A DNA stretch of 64,000 nucleotides from Mytilus californianus (lineage: Eukaryota; Mollusca; Bivalvia; Mytilida; Mytilidae): positions 66,308,058-66,372,057 of the forward strand of contig NW_026262668.1 of assembly GCF_021869535.1 (NCBI RefSeq), read 5' to 3'. Shown here piece by piece: positions 57,706-64,000 of the stretch. The notes under the pieces are model-generated. The model was not told the origin of the DNA. It saw only the letters and a list, made by a program, of their open reading frames with translations, and did no database searches. Both the position numbers and the translations under genes were made by a program. How positions within the stretch are numbered: the stretch's first letter is position 1; every line of letters begins with the position of its first letter.

Positions 57706-58364
57706 TCAAATGCATGTATTCAGTTTCTTGAATTACTTTATATTATTTTCTTCAATAGATAGTCATCAATCTAACTTTACTTCCTTGTCCTCGTCACATC
57801 ATCATTGGTGGGTAGCTGTCTACACAGTATAGGGTTGGATATAGTAACATATTTAACATATCTTCAAACAGACAAATGTAAATGAATCATGCAAAATTCA
57901 AAATACGCGTAAGAATTGGATGCTCTTTTTATAATTATATTGGGATGTAAAAGCATTGACCGAAGCACATTTTGCATGAATCGCGGAGAAAGCGCTTCAC
58001 CTAAAAATGTGTACTTTCGATCAACGCTTTTACAATCCTATAAAATCATAAAAAGTCGCATTCGATTCTTTTTTATTACATTTTATGCTGCAACCATGAA
58101 ATTAAGAGTTATAATAAGATTTTCGTTTTGTTTTTCTGTGTATTGTGTTAACATTGTTACGCATAGAATAATGAAATTCAATATTGCATGGAGTGGCTCA
58201 CGATTGTCAGCCAATCACAATCACGGGTTCTAATTTAACTACATGTAATATAATTATGTCATTACGACCTGAGGAAGAAGAATAAATGGGGTTATTTTGG
58301 TGGGTAGGTCGGTGGGAAATCGTGTACAAAACTAACTTCTATGTCCTATCTTTCTTAAGGTGCG
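57706..58364. other. No supported gene
   Basis: The 105-codon frame at 57916-58233 (+) is one of the longer frames in the window. It has no recognisable domain or supporting context. Confidence 0.45.
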
Positions 58365-58475
58365 TTTACACGATACGATTTTCCGTTCGATTTTCCATCC
58401 GACTTGATACCGTCGCACAGGTAAATCGTACAGCGTTCTGTTCACACGATACGATTTTCCATTCGATTTTGAGCA
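58365..58475 (+). repeat. Short direct repeat, period 76 bp
   Basis: ACACGATACGATTTTCC-GTTCGATTTT near 58368 recurs as ACACGATACGATTTTCC-ATTCGATTTT near 58444. Confidence 0.85.
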
Positions 58476-58604
58476 GATTTGAACAAGTGCTTTTATTTTT
58501 CTAAACGCAGCAACTTCCGAAATTATCTATACGGCATGTAATCGGCAATTATATTATTAAAATCTAAACAAATATTATTGAATTATTGATTGGTGATTGG
58601 TTAA

Positions 58605-58650
58605 TGAACTTTTACCAGAGGCTCCAAGGAGCCTGTAATCGCTCATCTGA
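58605..58650 (-). repeat. End fragment of a GTGAGC (family F) element
   Basis: CCAGAGGCTCCAAGGAGCCT-GTAATCGCTCATCTG resembles the reverse of the right end of the element at 62947-63772, which reads CAGGTGAGCGATTCAGGCCC-TTGAGAGCCTCTTG. Confidence 0.65.
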
Positions 58651-59639
58651 TTCACAGAAGTCAAGAAAAGAATTTAAAAAAAAAATCAAACTGAAAAAAT
58701 TTGACAACTGAAAAAAAAAAGCTAAATAAAAATTGTCATTTGAAGTCTAATGAATGTCAAAACCCGTTTCCAAGGACTATTCCTCCAAAATATGATTCCA
58801 TCCAGCCCAGTTTTTTTATAAATGTAGCTTTTTATACTTTTATATGAGATTTTATGTTTCTTTATTTTTATTAAGTTTAGTACATATTGCACTACCATAG
58901 TGATCGTACTGGTCGTAATAATGTTTTCTTCGTAAACCTGTAATTTCTGTGAACGGATAAAAGACCTGTTTATATCAATGGTCATTTATTCCAAATTATA
59001 TCAGTCTTGAAACAAAGGTGAAAAATGCAAAAATTTGTTCAGCATGTAATCTCAGACTTTGTTTTTTAAACAAACACCAATTTTGAAAATGAATTCTACA
59101 CCCAACAGATTGATATCGGTGTCAACATTGAATTCTAATAGAACTTCTCTCTTCAGATACACGTATTATGTTTTATAAAAGACGAAATAGTCGAAATGTA
59201 ACCTCCGTGCGTGAAATGTAATATCCGTTGAAGTTTTTGGTGAAGAGTGATTTCTTTCACGTCTGCACTTCTGTCGAGTATGGCATGCCAAATAAACATT
59301 TAAATAATTATTACGGATGGCGAATATATAAATTACAGAACAATTACGTACATTGCAATTCAGACGACATAAGGAGGCACCATGTGACACTTTTAATTTT
59401 TCACTGAATTGTTTAAGTGTAACAGAGTTGGTTTTTTTCTCATATCTAGAAAAAAACCGAACCGGATATTTTTACATCAATATTAATGCAAGTAGATAAA
59501 CCCGTTTTCAATATTTAAGAATTGAAACTTTTATTAAAATATAGATCTAATAGAGAATTCAATACTATTAAAGAATGGAACTCTCTAAACAGATAACAGT
59601 TGCTTCATGCTTCTTGATTTATTACTACATGTACGTCTT
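58651..59639. other. No gene seen
   Basis: AT-rich sequence with no recognised feature. Confidence 0.5.
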
Positions 59640-59800
59640 TGTTTTATAGCACATGTTTTTGTGTAATTCATGTCTTTTTGATAGAGTTAAGCCACTATAT
59701 GCAATTAATATTTCATAGTGCTTCTTTTCGTGTTGAAATGTCATACATATACTACTTTTTAGGAAAGGGCGAATGTTGGTACTACTTAGCGTTTCACGAC
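59640..59800 (+). repeat. Family B 5' block, diverged
   Basis: TTCATGTCTTTTTGATAGAG-TTAAGCCA, CAATTAATATTTCATAGTGC and TTAGGAAAGGGCGAATGTTG-GTAC correspond to 26058-26170 of the longest family B copy. Confidence 0.6.
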
Positions 59801-61424
59801 GTTCCTCAAAATAAGGCGATTTCGACGATTTCAAAGAAAGTTTCAGGCGTTCAAGCATATTATTGATGATGTCAATTTTTACTGTTGTGAATTTGGTAAC
59901 CGATTTCGGTTTGTCTGAAAAAATGCATAAATTTACAAATAAAACTCAAAGTGGTCGTATAGATATTTTTTTAATGAAATTCATTTACAGGAGTTGTCAG
60001 TCTTTCCAGGCCATAATTGATAATTTTCCTTTCGGCAGCAGTTCGCATTAATGAATCCGATACAATAATGTCCAAATTTACACAGATTTATTTTTAATAT
60101 AAATTAGATTTTGAATTCATATTCTCCTATTTTTTGCATATCTATTCCTTTTGTTGCATTTCTTCCCGTTTCCGTTTCCTTTCTATATTTTATCATTTCC
60201 CGATGCTTTCTTTGTCGCAAAATATTTAGGAAGTTAAACATTCGGGACTCATGTTTTAAATTTTCCCATTTCCGTATTTTTGTGGCATATCCTTTGTTTG
60301 TTATAACTGCCAGCAATGGGTTTTCTCTATTTTATTTTATTAACAAAAAATATACATGTTACTTTTGACGATTTAAAACTTGCAGATAGACAATGTTCCT
60401 TATATAAAACAAATATGCTATAAAAAAAAACCCTAAGATCCCGATATTTTTTTTATATCGATCTCATTTGGTCAACATTTGAATTTAAACTAAAACTATT
60501 CCTTTCTCATACATTGGTTGTATTGTAATTTATACATGTATTTTTTTTCATTCGAATTAAACTGGAAACAAATAATTACGATATAAAATTAAAAACCAGA
60601 GCATGACATCAATTACGTTTTGCGAACGTTGGGACAAAACGGCTATACTTTTTGAAACGATCTAAAACCCTTGTTGCCTAACGAAAAAATATTAAACACT
60701 ATATTGTTTAAGAAGAAAAACAGAAAAACCTTTACCGCCAAGTTTTATTTTTTATGATCTAACTATGCTTATTTGATAGACAGGTGGTTAAAATCTCAAT
60801 TTTAAAGAAAATACAGCGTTGTTTTCGTTGGGACAAGATGGCTATACTTTTTGAAGTCATTGCAATAGAAACTATACGCATGGTTTCCGGCAAAAAAATA
60901 TCATGAACCAGGAGAAAAGTAAAAAAACTTTCAAAATATAATAAATATTTTTCTCTCAGCTTTTTCAATTTCACGGTATAAATGCGCAAACCCGAAATAT
61001 ACTTACTTTGCATACGGTTGGACATTTTTCAGACCGTTTACAAAAATAACTTTTTCCGGATTACGGTTTCAGTGATATTGATTTTGCTTTAACACGCGAA
61101 TAATTATAACAATAGCAACATTATTGTGAAGTTTTACGATGATCAGAGAAAAAATACCGTAGGAGAGAAACGGAACTCTGATCTTTTGCACACAAAATGA
61201 AACGTTGGACATTACGTTTTTGCGTAAAAATGGGATAATTAAGTGTTATAATTCCTGGTTTTTTTAAATTTCGGTTCCTTTTTTTCTTTAATTTCAAGTC
61301 TAATGGAATGAATTCAATCAGAAATCACTATATTTTTATCGAACTGACCAGTCTACGTATTTATTTTTATGCTAATCTATAGCAAAATGGAATTGGTACC
61401 AACATCGTGCGCAACGTCTATATT
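59801..61424. other. 1.6 kb with no supported gene
   Basis: AT-rich. Mirror-image frames on both strands near 60104-60368 are shadows. Confidence 0.5.
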
Positions 61425-61680
61425 ATATGCATCTGTCCCAAGTCAGGAGCCTGTTGGTCAGTGAATGTCGTTTGTTTGTAAGTTATAGATTAGACCGTTA
61501 GTTTTACTGTTTGAATTGTTGTACACTGGTCATTTTGGGAACCTTTATAGTTGCTGTTTTGTGTGAGCTAAAGAAGGCTCCGTGTCGAAGGCCGTACTTT
61601 GATCTATAATTGTTAGCTTAAATTCGCTGTGACTTGGATGTTGTCTCTTTGGCACTTAAACCACATATTCTTATGTATAA
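61425..61680 (+). repeat. Family B dispersed repeat
   Basis: CTGTCCCAAGTCAGGAGCCT, GATTAGACCGTTAGTTTTAC, TGTGTGAGCTAAAGAAGGCT, GAAGGCCGTACTTTGATCTA and TTGTCTCTTTGGCACTTAAA-CCACATATTC. The final block has TCTTTGGC, intermediate between the family B and family C ends. Confidence 0.85.
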
Positions 61681-62216
61681 TGTTCACAAGTATTTATAAT
61701 TATTGGTGATTTTTTTTTCAAACTTATTTTAAATTATATATACATGTGCGAACTAAACTAATGTAGGGTTTAAGTGTGGCATGAATATAGGAAAATAATA
61801 CCTTTTTATAAAATAACATTAAAGGTTTTCGAATCCATGATATAGTCCAGCTTGTGCAATACCATAAATTAGAAAATTTAGAATAAATAAAGGGATATGG
61901 GACTTTTCAATCCCTGAAAAAATTTGCCAAGATTCAAGGTCGCCACACGTCAAAACATTATCGGACTAGGAATAGCTAGCATGATTTGTTTTCCTTAAAA
62001 ATGTCAATTTGATTTTTCTGTATTATAATGATCCCTAGCAATACTCTCAGTTCACAAATTCCCGGATCTAATTAAGTTTTACCCCGAAATGCAGAAGTTT
62101 ACTTTTTTTTAAATGGCACGACTATTCCAAGAGCTAAGAAAGTTTGACCTAATTTTCTGATTTGGAGTATCGTCAATGGTTTCTGAGATACAAGAGGGGT
62201 TTATTCCTGATGAAGC
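61681..62216. other. No gene seen
   Basis: AT-rich sequence without a recognised feature. Confidence 0.5.
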
Positions 62217-62382
62217 CAGAGTCGAATTTAGGGGGTGGGGGCAGGGGGCCCGCTCCCCCTTTTTGTGGGAAAAATTTGGTTGATTATATAGGGAATCACT
62301 GAAGCATACATGACGACTGGAGCGGGTCCCTCTTTGGCAGTCAATGGCCCCCCTCTTATGAACATTTCTGGATCCGCCACTG
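62217..62382. mobile_element. Small inverted-terminus (MITE-like) element, ~166 bp
   Basis: The left end CAGAGTCGAATTTAGGGGG pairs imperfectly with the reversed right end CAGTGGCGGATCCAGAAATG. The body is GC-rich relative to its surroundings, with G and C runs (GGGGGCAGGGGGCCCGCTCC and TGGCCCCCCTC). GAAGC before and GAAGT after could be a target duplication. There is no coding capacity. I recognise the CAGTGGCGGATCCAG end from other invertebrate repeats. Confidence 0.7.
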
Positions 62383-62946
62383 GAAGTGGTATAGATTTTA
62401 CTTTTCATCCGATTAAGATGGAATTTTTTCCATTGTGTTATTCATTTTGATCCCTTTTGGAAATGTCAACGAATTTTACATAGCTCATGCGGTTATTGAG
62501 TTAAAAGGGTAAAATACTACTGAAAATTACACTTTGCCACACTTTTCTTATGGTATTTAATATTTTTGTTTTCCAACCGAGATTAATGGGATCTTTGGCA
62601 TAACGTTCCTCATTTTCATTTCTTTTAAAAATTTCATCTCTTTTAAAAAATAGAATTAAATGCCGTATCCAAATCCTTATTGTGTCTACCTTATTACTGT
62701 GTCCACACTCTTTGTTTCAACACTTACCCAATTAACCGCGATTTCGCGGGAATCATCTAGTGTATTCTTAAATCAAAGAAAATACCTCGGCTAGACGTTT
62801 TATAAATGTATTCGATAATCGTTATATTAAAACATATATGTGTGCATGTCCATAGGATTTTGATTTTTGAGAAATTTAATTAAAATGCCGTATACAGCTT
62901 TAACATTCAGTAAGATGTTAATACACATAATTGGGCCACAAGTTTT
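62383..62946. other. No gene seen
   Basis: AT-rich sequence between two mobile elements. Confidence 0.5.
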
Positions 62947-63772
62947 TTAGCTCACCGGGGCCCGAAGGGCCCCGTGTGAGCTTTTGCCATCACTTGGCGT
63001 CCGTCGTCGTCCGTCGTCTGTCGTCGAAAACTATTTCAAAAATCTTCTCCTCTGAAACTACTGATTCCTTAGGGTATCTAGTTTATACATTGTATCCGAA
63101 GTTTTGATTCATCAACAAACATGGCCGCCATGGCTAAAAATAGAACATAGGGGTCAAATGCAGTTTTTGGCTTATATCTCAGAAACTAAAGCATTTAGAG
63201 CAAATCTGACACGTGGTAAAAATGTTCAAAAGGTCAAAATCTATCAGCCCTGAAATTTTCAGACAAACCGAAAAACACTTTGTTGGGTTGCTGCCACTTA
63301 ATTGGTTATTTTAAGGAAATTTTGCAGTTTTGGGTTATTATCTTGAATATCATTGAAGATAAAGATAAACTGTAAACAGCAAAAATGTTCAGCAAAGTAA
63401 GATCTACAAAAAAGTTTTATGACCAAAATTGTCAATTGACCCCTTAAGGAGTTATTGCCCTTTAAGGACAATTTTACACAAGTTGTTTATGTTTTTTAAC
63501 TTTAAAAATCTTCTCAAATGAATCTAGTATAAATTTTGTATTTTATTTCCTTGTACGCCAAGAAACATAGACACTATGGCTAAAATGGAACATATAGGTA
63601 AAATGCATTTATTTGCTTTTGAAGAAAATATGACAGATACAATGAACATTTAAATGGTATTTTTAAGCAACTCATTAATATATATTGAAAAGCAAAAATA
63701 ATCATTGACGAAAGATTTAAGCAAACGAATAACAGGTGAGCGATTCAGGCCCTTGAGAGCCTCTTGTTTTTT
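62947..63772 (+). mobile_element. GTGAGC (family F) non-coding element, apparently complete
   Basis: Starts TTTTAGCTCACCGGGGCCCG-AAGGGCCCCGTGTGAGC, continues TTTTGCCATCACTTGGCGTC and repeated CGTCGTCGTCCGTCGTCTGT. It ends AACAGGTGAGCGATTCAGGC-CCTTGAGAGCCTCTTG. The left end contains a strong GC hairpin (GGGGCCC/GGGCCCC). The TAGCTCACC start and GGTGAGCG near the right end are inverted. No ORF of note. I recognise it as a common bivalve element. Confidence 0.85.
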
Positions 63773-64000
63773 TAAATATATAGAAAATTATAGATAGTTT
63801 GACGAGCTCATTTTTTCATTCAAGCTGCATAAGGTAAGTTAACTGCCTTTTGTTAAAGCTTGGAGGTTACAATAAACCATTAGATTTTATGGGCGCAACA
63901 TGGTATTCAGAATTAAGAGTATAGCTAATCCTGATTGGTTGATATGTGCGCCCGTTATTTTTTGTTATTAGAGACTTCGTGGATTCTGCATTATACCAAA
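63773..64000. other. No gene seen
   Basis: AT-rich end of window. Confidence 0.5.

Noticed and set aside
57916-58233. 105-codon plus-strand frame
   Set aside because: No domain and no supporting context such as splice or promoter signals; length is within chance for the number of frames in 64 kb.
1-64000. tRNA or rRNA genes
   Set aside because: I looked for GGTTCGAATC-type T-loops with a matching acceptor and anticodon arm; the few GTTCGA hits (for example 15436 and 37951) lack the remaining arms. A dedicated tRNA scan was not possible.

Overview
This is a 64 kb stretch of AT-rich animal nuclear DNA with very low gene density. The repeat families in it are ones I associate with marine mussels: the short GACGAAACACGCGTCT-type tail, the GAGACAACTCTCCATCC / CAATCATACCACATCTTC family, the GAGACAACAACCCGACC family, and the GTGAGCTTTTGCCATCAC element. 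I therefore read it as a bivalve mollusc, most likely a Mytilus-like mussel. That assignment rests on recognising repeats from memory and was not searched.

One host protein-coding gene is well supported: a single-exon bHLH transcription factor of the Fer3/FERD3L (Nato3) family at 21312-22013 (+). It has a stop codon in frame upstream, a strong start context, a TATA-like box, CACGTG/CACGCG boxes upstream and weak poly(A) signals downstream. Nothing else looks like a host gene. Nearly all other open frames are short, lie inside repeats or are chance frames in AT-rich DNA. I saw no tRNA, rRNA or CRISPR array. A lone developmental regulator in a repeat-littered desert is typical of such genes.

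Layout. 1-1460: fragments of repeat family A, including a 242-bp tandem unit, and one family B copy. 2.3-4.2 kb: an E-box cluster and two local duplications. 4.2-5.84 kb: the tail of an RT retroelement carrying eight 46-bp repeats, then a ~970-bp inverted-terminus element with ~160-bp internal repeats. 6-20.8 kb: mostly unique AT-rich sequence with scattered repeats and a decayed reverse transcriptase on the minus strand (12.8-13.5 kb). 20.8-23.0 kb: the bHLH gene. 23.4-24.3 kb: a 280-bp direct duplication. 24.6-32.4 kb: dispersed repeats and unique DNA. 33-36.2 kb: a broken Tc1-like transposase, a diverged minisatellite and a truncated RT retroelement. 37.2-40.6 kb: a foldback element, family C copies and a ~34-bp minisatellite interrupted by a perfect hairpin insertion. 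40.6-50 kb: unique DNA, two more family C/B copies, a second hairpin and more retroelement tails. 50.4 kb: a second E-box cluster. 52.5-64 kb: many family B and A fragments, a small inverted-terminus element at 62.2 kb and a GTGAGC element at 62.9-63.8 kb.

The most unusual structures are two micro-hairpin insertions at 39.3 and 44.5 kb. They have similar arms, and the first interrupts a minisatellite unit with a 5-bp target duplication. Next come the tandem expansion of a retroelement tail at 4.3-4.6 kb, and the decamer GACACGTGAC, which occurs upstream of the bHLH gene and in two distant E-box clusters.
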